Positions 27,497 to 36,057 of a stretch of DNA of 64,000 bases are shown here, in pieces. Positions within the stretch are counted from its first letter, which is position 1. Each line of letters opens with the position of its first letter. The position numbers and the translations under genes were made by a program. The notes beneath the pieces are model-generated. The model was not told the origin of the DNA. It did no database searches and saw only the letters and a list, made by a program, of their open reading frames with translations. Origin of the DNA: an uncultured Sphingomonas sp. (lineage in GTDB: Bacteria; Pseudomonadota; Alphaproteobacteria; Sphingomonadales; Sphingomonadaceae); NCBI RefSeq assembly GCF_913777625.1, contig NZ_CAJYTI010000001.1, positions 62,001 through 126,000 on the forward strand. The letters run 5' to 3'.

Positions 27497-28771
27497 TTAT
27501 GCCCGTGACGTTTCGCGCATCCTGTCTTCAAGCCGCAGCCGCTCATGCGCCAAGGCAGCCTGCGCGATCAGCGTGTGCAACAGCAGTTTCTGCACCGCAT
27601 TCACCGGATCCCGTCCGTCGTCGCGCGCGATGCCGAGCACGGCGAGCATGCCAAGTGAGGTTTTCAATGGATGGAACTGCCAGTCCGCTGCGCCCAGCAC
27701 GGCGGTTCCGACACCGGCCGCCTCCCCATTCGCCCAGGCCCAGTCGAGCGCGGCCTGGTTGACCGGGCCGAGCCGGATCTGGCTGGGGATCGACGCCACG
27801 TGGCAAATCGCACCGTCGACTTCGCGGTACATCGTCGCCTGCACGTCGAACAGGCGATGGACGTGCTCGCAAACCGTCCGCGCAGTCGTCTCCCAATCGG
27901 CGTCCCGCGTCAGCTTCTGCGCGAGCGCGGCGATGCTCGCATTCTCCTGCGCGCTGCGGTCGCTGAGCACCAGCCGGCCGCGCAGCCGTGCGGTAATCGT
28001 GCTCGTATAGACCGCCACTGCCCCGAGGACGCCGCCCATCACCAGGTTGAGCGGGGCGTGCAGGTTGAACGCGTTGAGCGGGCGCATGAGGAAATAGTTA
28101 TAGCCTAGCACCGCGAGCGCCACGGCGAGCAGGGCCGGGCCAAGCCCCAGTCGCGCAGCGACAGCGATCACCGGGAAAAGGAACAGCAGATCGAGCGTGC
28201 GAAGCCCGACAAGGGCCTGCAACAGACCCGCTACCACCAGGGTTAGCGCTACAGCGCCAGCCGAAAGCAGATAATGGTGGAAGGGTATCGAAGCGGCCGG
28301 CCGGCCGGCGCTGTTCCACCGGCCGCGATCCTCCTCGCGGGCATGGGGGAAGCGATGGACCGCCAGGCGCTGTTCGTCCGCGAGAAGGCGGTCGGCGATG
28401 CCGGGGCTGCGAAACCAGCTGCGGCGACCTTCCGCGGTGTGGCCCAATACGAGATGCCGGATCGGCGTGGTTCGAAGATGCGCCTGGATTCCGTCTGCGG
28501 CCGATGCGGCGGGCACCCGCGCGATGGTGGCTCCCAGCTTTGCCGCCGTGGCAAGCGCCGCCGCGGCCCGAAGCCCGCGAGGCGAATCGCGGTCGGCGGC
28601 AGGCGTCTCGACATGCAGCGCTTCCCAGGGAACGCCGAGCCGCGCCGCAAGCGATCGTGCCTGCTGTACAAGCCATTCGGAATGCGGCGAGCCGCTGACG
28701 GCGACGGTGAGCATCCCCATCCCCTCCGGATGATGGGAACCGGCGCCGGAGGCGGAGGGACCCGTTGTCAT
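27497..28771 (-). CDS. KdpD-like membrane sensor lacking the kinase domain
   Basis: 424 residues: a Usp-like nucleotide-binding domain (~20-140), DUF4118 four-helix membrane region (~165-275; LRTLDLLFLFPVIAVAARLG, YNYFLMRPLNAF) and a GAF-like domain (~290-410). These are the middle domains of KdpD. The N-terminal KdpD P-loop domain is absent, and the protein ends at LRLEDRMRETSRA, exactly where a histidine kinase domain would start. No kdpFABC is nearby. It could be a sensor that signals through another protein, or a remnant. Confidence 0.8.
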   Translation of the reverse strand: MTTGPSASGAGSHHPEGMGMLTVAVSGSPHSEWLVQQARSLAARLGVPWEALHVETPAADRDSPRGLRAAAALATAAKLGATIARVPAASAADGIQAHLRTTPIRHLVLGHTAEGRRSWFRSPGIADRLLADEQRLAVHRFPHAREEDRGRWNSAGRPAASIPFHHYLLSAGAVALTLVVAGLLQALVGLRTLDLLFLFPVIAVAARLGLGPALLAVALAVLGYNYFLMRPLNAFNLHAPLNLVMGGVLGAVAVYTSTITARLRGRLVLSDRSAQENASIAALAQKLTRDADWETTARTVCEHVHRLFDVQATMYREVDGAICHVASIPSQIRLGPVNQAALDWAWANGEAAGVGTAVLGAADWQFHPLKTSLGMLAVLGIARDDGRDPVNAVQKLLLHTLIAQAALAHERLRLEDRMRETSRA

Positions 28772-28841
28772 GCCGCAGCCTTCCCATACGGCCTGCCGCC
28801 AATGGGGTAGCGTAGCGATCCTCCGCTTGGGGCGCGCAGCG

Positions 28842-29132
28842 TCAGGACGGCAAAATGGGCGTGTCGCCGAGCCGCTCCGCGCCCGAAAACAGGCCTTCGA
28901 GCCTGCGCCGGAGATGCGCTGCGAAGGCCGCGTCGTGCCGGCGCGCAGGGGCGGCCTGCTCCATCAACTCGTTGAACATGGAGTCGCGCACGCGATCGAT
29001 CGCATCGGGAGATAGAAGCTTCGCCGCTTCGAGCTCCCGGCAAAGCTGCAACAGGCCGGCGGCGGTCGCCAGCGCGCGGAAGCCCGCCAGATTGAGCGAA
29101 TGGTGTAATTCGGTCCTTGATTCCTCTGCCAT
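28842..29132 (-). CDS. Small hypothetical protein
   Basis: 96 residues, helical, with no recognised domain. It lies 70 bp upstream of the KdpD-like gene on the same strand and may be co-transcribed with it. Sequence composition (LHHSLNLAGFRALATAAGLL, QLCRELEAAKLLSPDAIDRV) looks like a real protein. Nothing else is seen in the 173 bp to the PQQ dehydrogenase. Confidence 0.45.
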   Translation of the reverse strand: MAEESRTELHHSLNLAGFRALATAAGLLQLCRELEAAKLLSPDAIDRVRDSMFNELMEQAAPARRHDAAFAAHLRRRLEGLFSGAERLGDTPILPS

Positions 29133-29305
29133 AAGTCTTCCCGGTTCTATGCCGTGAATGATCGTGTAGCCCGTCGCCCGCGAAAGGCACGCTCTTCTCT
29201 AGTCGGGCTGAACAAAGGATACGCCCAGCAACCCCTTGGTACCATTGCAGTAAGAACAATCGCGGGTGCGCTTCCCCGAAGGCGGTACAGGTCTCCATCA
29301 ACGCC

Positions 29306-31723
29306 CTAGGACGGCAGCGCATAGGCCACCACTTCATCGCCGATCGGCGTCTTCATGAAATGATGGCCGCCCGCATAGATCACCAGATACTGCCTGCCGC
29401 CGATCTCGTAGGTGATCGGCGTCGCCTGGCCGCCGGCCGGTAGCACGTCCTTCCACAGCGTCTTGCCGGTGCGCAGATCGATCGCGCGGATCAGGTTGTC
29501 GGTGGCGGCCGCGACGAAGATGAGCCCGCCCGCGGTCACTACCGATCCCCCATTGTTGGGCGTGCCGATGGTGATCGGCAGCATCGAGGGAATACCGAAC
29601 GGGCCGTTGGTGCGCGCCTCGCCCAGCGGGCGGTCCCAGATCGTCTTGCCGGTCGCCATGTCGATCGCGCGAATGCCGCCATAGGGGGGCTGCTTGCAGA
29701 GCATGCCGGTGAACGGCAGCTGCCAGCCTGCATTGACGTCGATCGCATAGGGGGTGTGCGCCTGGGGATCGCCTGCGCCTTCCGCTCCGCCGATCTTGCC
29801 GCGGGCCTGATCGCGCGGTTGCCATCCCCGCTTGTTCGCCTCGGCGCGCGGCACCAGCCGGACATAGTTGGGCATGTCGTTATAGTTGGCGACGATCACG
29901 CCGCGTTGCGGATCCACCGCGATGCCGCCCCAGTCGGTGCCGCCATTGTACCCGGGATATTCGATCGAGTGCCGGTCGGCCTCGGGCGGGGTGAAGAAGC
30001 CCTTGTAGCTCGCCTCGCGGAACTGAATGCGGCACACCATCTGGTCGATCGGCGACATGCCCCACATGTCGCGCTCGGTCAGGTCACGCTTGCGCAGCGT
30101 GTGCCACAGCGACACCGGCTGGGTGGCGGCGCGCTGCTGCGGCTCGACGCCGATCTGCGGTGCCTTGATCTCGCCGACGGGCGCCAGCTGACGACCGGTG
30201 CGGCGGTCGAGGATGTAGATGTCGCCCTGTTTTGACGGCAGCACCATCGCCGGGACGCCCTTGTAATCGACCAAGGTCGCCTGCGCGCCGAAATCATAGT
30301 CCCATACGTCCTTGCGCACCGCCTGGAAGCGCCACCGCGGCTTGCCGGTGGTCACGTCCAGCGCGACCAGCGAGGTGGCGAACTGGTTCTCCTCCGGGCG
30401 ACGCAGGCTCGAATAATAGTCCGCCGCCGCATTGCCCATCGGCAGGTAGACCAGACCGAGCTGCTCGTCGCCGCTGGCCATGGTCCACATGTTCGGCGTG
30501 CCGCGTGCCCATTCCTGCCCCGCGGGCGGATAGCCGTTCCACTCCGGGTGCATCATGTCCCACGCCCAGCGCAGCTTGCCGGTGCGCGCGTCGAAGCCCT
30601 GGATCACGCCCGAGGGCGCCCAGCGGTCCTGCCCGTCGAGCACCTGGTGGCCGACGACGAGGATGCCGCGCACCAAGGTCGGCGGCGAATTGATCGAGAC
30701 ATAGCCCGCCGGTACCTGCCCCATGCCCTGCTTGATATCGGCCTGGCCGTTGGTGCCGAAATCCGAGCACGGACGGCCGCTGCGCGCATCCACCGCGATC
30801 AGCCGCGCGTCGAGCGTGCCTTCGATCACGCGCGTCGCGCAGGGCTGGTTCGCCGCCATGCCGGGCACGGCATAGTAGACGACCCCGCGGCACGCAGCAG
30901 TGTAGGGAATCGCTTTGTCGGGCACGTTGGGGTCGTAGCGCCAGCGCTGCTCGCCCGTGGCGGCATTGAGCGCGATCAGGATGTTCTTCGGGGTGCAGAG
31001 GTAGAGGCTATCGCCGATCTTGAGCGGCGTGTTCTCGGCTCCATAGGTCTTGGCGATCCTGGGCGAGCTCGGCATGTCGCCGGTGTGGATCAGCCAAGCG
31101 CGCTTGAGGCTGCCGACGTTGGACGCGTTGATTTGCGCGAGCGGGGAATAGCGCCGGGCGCTACCCGTACCGCCATAGCTCGGCCAGTCGGCGCCGGTCT
31201 GCTGGCCCGACGGATCGGCCATGCCCTGGGTACCCGGCGCGGGCAGCGCACCCTGCACCCAGTCGGGCTGACCGGCCGCGGCCACAGCAAGGTCCACGCC
31301 GGTGATCGCCACCGCGGCCAGCACGCCGGCCAACGCGAACCGCCACCGCTCACGTCGGACGCTCATCGTCGCCATCGCCGCGAGCACCGCCACCAGCAGC
31401 ACGACCGGCGCGATGATCCGCGGCACCTGCGCCCAGGCATTGGCGCCGACTTCCCACCAGGCCCAGAGGAAAGTGAGGACGACGATCGCGAGATAGAGCC
31501 AGCCGCCAAGCGTCCGCCCGCGCACCAGCAGCACCCCCGCTCCCACCATCGCGACGCCGGTGACGAGGTAGTAGAGCGAGCCGCCGAGCACCGCCAGCCA
31601 GGCGCCGCCGATCGCTAGCACCAGCCCGATCAACGCCACCACCGCACCCACTACCCGTCCGGTCCAACTCAGATGCGACGGATCGCTGAAAATGGCGCGA
31701 GTGATGGTGCGGGCGTCGGACAT
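29306..31723 (-). CDS. Membrane-bound PQQ-dependent glucose/quinate-type dehydrogenase
   Basis: 805 residues. Five N-terminal hydrophobic helices (to ~150) anchor it in the inner membrane. The rest is an eight-bladed PQQ propeller in the periplasm, with repeats such as NALIAVDARSGR-like LIAVDARSGRPC, LVALDVTTGKPRW and IRAIDLRTGKTLW. It oxidises sugars or quinate/shikimate and feeds electrons to ubiquinone. GGGAGAG precedes the ATG at 31723. No PQQ synthesis genes are in the window. Confidence 0.92.
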   Translation of the reverse strand: MSDARTITRAIFSDPSHLSWTGRVVGAVVALIGLVLAIGGAWLAVLGGSLYYLVTGVAMVGAGVLLVRGRTLGGWLYLAIVVLTFLWAWWEVGANAWAQVPRIIAPVVLLVAVLAAMATMSVRRERWRFALAGVLAAVAITGVDLAVAAAGQPDWVQGALPAPGTQGMADPSGQQTGADWPSYGGTGSARRYSPLAQINASNVGSLKRAWLIHTGDMPSSPRIAKTYGAENTPLKIGDSLYLCTPKNILIALNAATGEQRWRYDPNVPDKAIPYTAACRGVVYYAVPGMAANQPCATRVIEGTLDARLIAVDARSGRPCSDFGTNGQADIKQGMGQVPAGYVSINSPPTLVRGILVVGHQVLDGQDRWAPSGVIQGFDARTGKLRWAWDMMHPEWNGYPPAGQEWARGTPNMWTMASGDEQLGLVYLPMGNAAADYYSSLRRPEENQFATSLVALDVTTGKPRWRFQAVRKDVWDYDFGAQATLVDYKGVPAMVLPSKQGDIYILDRRTGRQLAPVGEIKAPQIGVEPQQRAATQPVSLWHTLRKRDLTERDMWGMSPIDQMVCRIQFREASYKGFFTPPEADRHSIEYPGYNGGTDWGGIAVDPQRGVIVANYNDMPNYVRLVPRAEANKRGWQPRDQARGKIGGAEGAGDPQAHTPYAIDVNAGWQLPFTGMLCKQPPYGGIRAIDMATGKTIWDRPLGEARTNGPFGIPSMLPITIGTPNNGGSVVTAGGLIFVAAATDNLIRAIDLRTGKTLWKDVLPAGGQATPITYEIGGRQYLVIYAGGHHFMKTPIGDEVVAYALPS

Positions 31724-31833
31724 CAAGGGCTCTCCCGAGAGCGCGGAACGGCAGCGGCACAACCGTTCGGCCTGCGAAGGCAACAGGTTCAGACCCCAAG
31801 CGATTCCTCGGCAGCAATGTTCCGTAACAGTCG

Positions 31834-31861
31834 AAAAAGCACCGCAGCGCTGCGGTTGCTT
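31834..31861 (-). terminator. Intrinsic-terminator-like hairpin between divergent genes
   Basis: On the minus strand a stem (AAGCAaCCGC / GCGGTGCTT, one bulged A, 6-nt loop) is followed by TTTTT (31838-31834). It lies 111 bp upstream of the PQQ dehydrogenase start on the same strand, while the gene on the other side is divergent. It may be an attenuator in the dehydrogenase leader or the end of a small transcript. Confidence 0.5.
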
Positions 31862-31893
31862 CCGCGTCCGGCATCACGCTAAACCCCCGACCG

Positions 31894-32931
31894 ATGGCCC
31901 GGCGCAATCCTCGTCGATGGATCGGAGAAGCGCCCGTCCTGCGCCATCGTGGGCGTACGCCCGCCTGGGTGTCGCTGGGCTGGCGGATGGCACTGGCACT
32001 TGCGCTGATCGGGGTCGCACTTGCCGGCCACTGGTTGGATCGGGACGGGCTGCGCGACAACACCGACGGCAAGGTCAGTTTCGTGGACGTCGTCTATTTC
32101 ACGATGATCACCGTGACGACGGTGGGCTATGGCGACATCGTGCCGGTGACGGACCGGGCGCGGATGTTCGATACGTTCGTCGTCACCCCCGTGCGGCTGT
32201 TCGTCTGGCTGATTTTTCTCGGCACGGCCTATGATTTCGTGCTGCGCGGGGTCTGGGAGAAGTGGCGGATGCGAAACCTGCAGCGCGATCTGAATGGCCA
32301 TGTCATCGTCGCCGGCCATGGAACGAGCGGCACGGAGGCGGTGGCCGAACTGCTCCGCCGGGGCAAGCCGCACGATGCCATCGTGGTGATCGACCCGGAC
32401 GCGGATGCGGTGGCCCGCGCGGAAGCCGAAGGCGTGATGGTGCTGGAAGGCGATGCCAGCCGCAACGCCACGCTCGACGCCGTGAAGGTGGCAAAGGCGA
32501 GCGCCATGATCGTGGCGGCGGGGCGCGACGACACGTCCATCCTGATCGTGCTGACCGCGCGGCGCCTGGCCCCGACGCTTCCGATCAGCGTCGTCATCCG
32601 ATCGGAAGACAATGAAGCCCTGGCCGTGCAGGCCGGCGCCACCACCGTGATCAATCCGGCGAGCTTCGCCGGATTGCTGCTGGCGGGATCGACGACCGGC
32701 CCGCATCTCGCCGAATATATGATGGACCTGGCCGGGCTGCACGGCGCTGTCTCGCTCCGCGAGCGCCCGGTGGCCGCGAGCGAGATCGGCTCGCCGCTGT
32801 CCGCCATCACCACCGGCGCAGGCCTGCGCCTGTATCGCGGAGGCCAGCGTTACGGATTCTGGCAAGCCGAGGCACGGTCGCTCCAGCCCGGCGACACGAT
32901 CATCGAGGTCGTCCCCTCAGACGATGCTTAA
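31894..32931 (+). CDS. Potassium channel with RCK/TrkA-N domain
   Basis: 345 residues: two transmembrane helices around a pore with the selectivity filter TVGYGD (76-81), then a Rossmann-type RCK domain (GHVIVAGHGTSG, ~134) and a short C-terminal TrkA-C-like domain. A tetrameric inner-membrane K+ channel gated by a cytoplasmic ligand. Its stop shares TTAA (32928-32931) with the convergent metallo-hydrolase. Confidence 0.92.
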   Translation: MARRNPRRWIGEAPVLRHRGRTPAWVSLGWRMALALALIGVALAGHWLDRDGLRDNTDGKVSFVDVVYFTMITVTTVGYGDIVPVTDRARMFDTFVVTPVRLFVWLIFLGTAYDFVLRGVWEKWRMRNLQRDLNGHVIVAGHGTSGTEAVAELLRRGKPHDAIVVIDPDADAVARAEAEGVMVLEGDASRNATLDAVKVAKASAMIVAAGRDDTSILIVLTARRLAPTLPISVVIRSEDNEALAVQAGATTVINPASFAGLLLAGSTTGPHLAEYMMDLAGLHGAVSLRERPVAASEIGSPLSAITTGAGLRLYRGGQRYGFWQAEARSLQPGDTIIEVVPSDDA

Positions 32932-33812
32932 GCGGGCGGGCCTCCCTTCGTTTTCCACTTCACCGGGATGCGCAGATAGGTGACGCCATTTGCCTCGGCC
33001 TGGTGGAAATGCCCGGCGCGGATGTTGACCTGGATCGAGGGCAGCAACAGCTTGGGCACGGACAGCCCGGCATCGCGCTGCTCGCGCATCGTCACGAACG
33101 CATCTTCACTTACACCGTCATGGATATGGACGCTTGATCGGCGCTGTTCGCCTACCGTCGTCTCCCAGCGATAGTCGTCGCGCCCGGGCGCCTTGTAGTC
33201 GTGGCACAGGAACAGCCTAGTGGCGTCGGGAAGCGCGAGCAGGCGACGGATCGAGCGGTATAGCGTGCGCGCATCGCCGCCAGGGAAGTCGGCGCGCGCA
33301 GTGCCATAATCCGGCATGAACAGTGTGTCGCCGACGAAGACCGCATCTCCGATCCGGTAGGCCAGATCGGCGGGCGTGTGGCCGGGCACGTGCAGCACCT
33401 CTACCGCCAGCGTGCCGATTGCGAAGCGATCACCGTCCTCGAACAGCCGGTCGAAATCCGAACCGTCGGTCTTCAGGTCATCCATCGCGAAGACCGGACG
33501 GAAGATCTTCTGCACATCGCGGATATGCACGCCGATACCGACCCAGGCCCCGGTCTGCGCCGCGAGAAACGGCGCGGCCGACAGGTGATCGGCATGGGCA
33601 TGCGTCTCCAGCACCATCTCGATCCGCCAGCCATGATCGCGTGCAAAGGCAAGGATCGCCTCGGCCGAGCGCGTATCGGCGACGCCGCTCGCCTGATCGA
33701 AGTCGAGCACCGGGTCGATCACCGCGGCAACGCGCGTGGCGGGATCGCCGACGAGGTAGCTGATCGTATTGGTGGCATCGTCGAAGAACGCTTCGATGCA
33801 GGGCTGCGCCAT
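32928..33812 (-). CDS. Metallo-beta-lactamase-fold persulfide dioxygenase-like hydrolase
   Basis: 294 residues with the metal motif THAHADH (near 84) and HVPGHTPADLAY, in the pattern of ETHE1/Blh proteins. It likely oxidises persulfides (GSSH) to sulfite. It is divergent from a BigR-like repressor, rhodanese and TauE gene set, forming a sulfide-detoxification module. The start ATG (33812) is downstream of a longer GTG/ATG frame but fits the family start (AQPCIEAFFDDATNTISYLV). Confidence 0.88.
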   Translation of the reverse strand: MAQPCIEAFFDDATNTISYLVGDPATRVAAVIDPVLDFDQASGVADTRSAEAILAFARDHGWRIEMVLETHAHADHLSAAPFLAAQTGAWVGIGVHIRDVQKIFRPVFAMDDLKTDGSDFDRLFEDGDRFAIGTLAVEVLHVPGHTPADLAYRIGDAVFVGDTLFMPDYGTARADFPGGDARTLYRSIRRLLALPDATRLFLCHDYKAPGRDDYRWETTVGEQRRSSVHIHDGVSEDAFVTMREQRDAGLSVPKLLLPSIQVNIRAGHFHQAEANGVTYLRIPVKWKTKGGPPA

Positions 33813-33823
33813 GATTTCCTCCG

Positions 33824-33870
33824 TTAGCACTTGCTAATATATTAGAGGATGCTACATAAGCAAGTGCTAA
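33824..33870. promoter_or_regulatory. Operator region of the sulfide module
   Basis: Perfect 12-bp inverted repeats, TTAGCACTTGCT (33824-33835) and AGCAAGTGCTAA (33859-33870), flank a 12-bp palindrome CTAATATATTAG (33834-33845). It fills the gap between the metallo-hydrolase and repressor genes, and matches the AT-rich palindromic sites bound by BigR-type ArsR repressors. It likely controls both directions. Confidence 0.65.
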
Positions 33871-33883
33871 TGGAGTTTGCACA

Positions 33884-34198
33884 ATGCTCAAGCCACCGAT
33901 GGACCTGGCGACATTCGAGACAAAGGCCGGCCTGGTTGCCGACACGCTGAAGGCGATCGGCAACGCCCGGCGACTGATGCTGCTGTGCAAGCTCGTCGAG
34001 CATGGCGAGAGGACGGTCGGCGATCTCGCCCGCGAGGTGGGGCTGTCGCAATCTGCCTGTTCGCAGCACCTCGCCAAGATGCGCGACGAGGGCCTCGTTA
34101 CCTATCGGCGCGAAAGCCAGACGCTCTGGTACGCCATCGCCGACCCGCGCGTCGAAACGCTGCTCGCCACCCTGTACCAGCTCTACTGCAAGGATTGA
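33884..34198 (+). CDS. ArsR-type repressor, BigR/SqrR-like
   Basis: 104 residues with a winged helix (TVGDLAREVGLSQSACSQHL). Cys35 (LLCKLVEH) and Cys102 (YCKD) match the two cysteines that form a persulfide-sensing tetrasulfide bridge in BigR/SqrR; a third Cys (59) is in the recognition helix. It would repress the module until persulfide appears. GGAG lies 8 nt before the ATG. Confidence 0.88.
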   Translation: MLKPPMDLATFETKAGLVADTLKAIGNARRLMLLCKLVEHGERTVGDLAREVGLSQSACSQHLAKMRDEGLVTYRRESQTLWYAIADPRVETLLATLYQLYCKD

Positions 34199-34202
34199 TG
34201 CG

Positions 34203-34721
34203 ATGACGCTTGCGCCCCTTTCCCCCGCCGACACCCGCGCCGCGATCGAGGCCGGCGCGCGACTGGTCGACATCCGCGGTACCGACGAACACGCGCGCGC
34301 GCGCATCCCCGGCGCGTTGAACCTCCCGCTCGAGCGGATCGGCGAGATGCCCCGCGACGGGCGCCAGGTCATCTTCCACTGCCGTTCCGGCATGCGCACC
34401 GCGGCGAACGCGGCACAGCTACGTGCTGTCGCAGCAGACGCCCCGTCCTATGTCCTCGCAGGCGGAATCGATGCATGGCGGACGGCAGGCCATCCCGTGA
34501 TCGCCGACCCTTCGCAACCGATCGAGATCATGCGCCAGGTGCAAATCACGGCAGGCGCGCTGGTGCTGGCCGGGGTGCTGCTCAGCCTCTTCGTCGCCCC
34601 GGGATTTATGGGCCTTTCCGCCTTTGTCGGCGCAGGGCTGATGTTCGCCGGCATTACCGGCTGGTGCGGGATGGCAAACCTGTTGCGGTTGATGCCTTGG
34701 AATCGGCGCGCAGGCGCTTGA
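34203..34721 (+). CDS. Rhodanese fused to a DUF2892 membrane domain
   Basis: 172 residues: a rhodanese domain with the active Cys60 (FHCRSGMR), then two hydrophobic helices of the DUF2892 type (~112-160; [20 protein letters not shown]). It transfers sulfane sulfur at the inner membrane. It starts 5 bp after the repressor stop and belongs to the same operon. Confidence 0.9.
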   Translation: MTLAPLSPADTRAAIEAGARLVDIRGTDEHARARIPGALNLPLERIGEMPRDGRQVIFHCRSGMRTAANAAQLRAVAADAPSYVLAGGIDAWRTAGHPVIADPSQPIEIMRQVQITAGALVLAGVLLSLFVAPGFMGLSAFVGAGLMFAGITGWCGMANLLRLMPWNRRAGA

Positions 34722-34728
34722 GGCGAGA

Positions 34729-35508
34729 ATGGACACCGCCACGCTTCTCGCCACGCTCGCCTCGGGAGGCGTGATCGGTCTGGTTCTCGGCCTGGTCGGC
34801 GGGGGAGGATCCATCCTCGCCGTACCCCTGCTAGTCTACGTCGTCGGCATCGGATCGCCGCACGCCGCGATCGGCACCGCTGCCGTTGCCGTCACGGTCA
34901 ACGCGCTCGCCAGCCTTCTCGGCCATGCCCGGGCCGGACGCGTGAAATGGCGATGCGCCGGCGTCTTCGCAGTCTCGGGCATGATCGGGGCGGCATTGGG
35001 CGCCGAACTCGGCAAGGCGTTCGACGGCAAGCGGCTGCTTGTCCTGTTCGGGCTGCTGATGATCGGCGTCGGCCTGTCCATGCTACGCAAGCGCCGCGCA
35101 ACCGAGGCTCCCGACGTCCGCCTCACCCGCAGCAGCGCCGCGACGCTGCTGCCCCGGCTTGTACCGATTGGCCTCGCCGTCGGGCTGGCGGCTGGCTTCT
35201 TCGGGATCGGCGGCGGATTTCTGATCGTGCCCGGGCTGATCCTCGCGACGGCCATGCCCCTCCCCTTCGCGATCGGCACATCGCTGGTCGTGGTGAGCGC
35301 GCTCGGTCTCACGACGGCGACCTCCTACGCCCTGTCCGGTCTGGTCGACTGGAGCGTAACGGCGGTGCTGATCATGGGCGGGGTTGGCGGGACGCTGGCA
35401 GGAATATCGCTGGGCAAAATGCTCGGCGCCAGGAAGGGACTGTTAGAACGTGGATTCGCTGCCGTCGTGATCAGTGTTGGCGGCTACGTCATCGCCTCAG
35501 TGTTATAA
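34729..35508 (+). CDS. TauE/SafE family sulfite/anion exporter
   Basis: 259 residues, about eight hydrophobic helices with the family's two glycine-rich turns (GLVLGLVGGGGSILAVPLLV; AAGFFGIGGGFLIVPGLIL). It probably exports sulfite made by the persulfide dioxygenase/rhodanese step. It lies 7 bp after the rhodanese gene. Confidence 0.92.
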   Translation: MDTATLLATLASGGVIGLVLGLVGGGGSILAVPLLVYVVGIGSPHAAIGTAAVAVTVNALASLLGHARAGRVKWRCAGVFAVSGMIGAALGAELGKAFDGKRLLVLFGLLMIGVGLSMLRKRRATEAPDVRLTRSSAATLLPRLVPIGLAVGLAAGFFGIGGGFLIVPGLILATAMPLPFAIGTSLVVVSALGLTTATSYALSGLVDWSVTAVLIMGGVGGTLAGISLGKMLGARKGLLERGFAAVVISVGGYVIASVL

Positions 35509-36057
35509 AATTCGCTTCCCAGTCTAATACAGAAGCAGTGTCCCGTAAATAATTTACCATGCATATAGGAAAAATACTTCCCAGGCACAAAGCAAAAAAT
35601 ACTTAAGATCCGCTGACGCGATGGATAAAAACCTAAACTTCGCCGTATCATCGGTCAGATCCAACCCACCAAAATGCACGCGCGCTGCCTCGACGCACGC
35701 GCGCACGTTGACCGAAGCGCGTCGGGCTTCGTCGCCTGCCTATCCGTCATGACCGGCGCACTCGCGACGGCGGAGAGTGGCGTGTTCCTGTTGACTCAGG
35801 CCGCTATAGAGACGCTGCCGTTGCCAGGCCGATCGCCAAACGACGCATTCTGGTCGAGGCTGCCGAGCGATCATGGGACATCTCCGACGTTCGTAGTTGC
35901 CCAACCCGATACGTTTGTGCTTCGAACCCGATTTACGAAAAGGGGAGTGGGGCCTGACCCCTGGGGCCCCGTTTTTGCTGCAGCGCGGTAAGTACTTGTT
36001 TTGATGTGCGCATTATGATGCGTTCGATTCCTGCAACCGCAGGCGAATAGGCCAACT
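35509..36057. other. AT-richer non-coding stretch before the integrase
   Basis: The first ~140 bp are clearly lower in GC than the rest of the window. An open frame (35674-35991) matches no family I know and would run across a terminator. Nothing else is supported, except the hairpin at 35949-35976. Confidence 0.5.
35949..35976 (+). terminator. Rho-independent terminator without an obvious gene
   Basis: Stem GGGGCC/GGCCCC with a 10-nt loop is followed by GTTTTT on the plus strand. The nearest upstream plus-strand gene, TauE, ends 440 bp earlier. It might end a long TauE transcript or an unrecognised RNA. Confidence 0.55.

Noticed and set aside
35674..35991. 105-codon open frame in the gap before the integrase
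   Set aside because: No family, no good ribosome-binding site, and it crosses a terminator hairpin.
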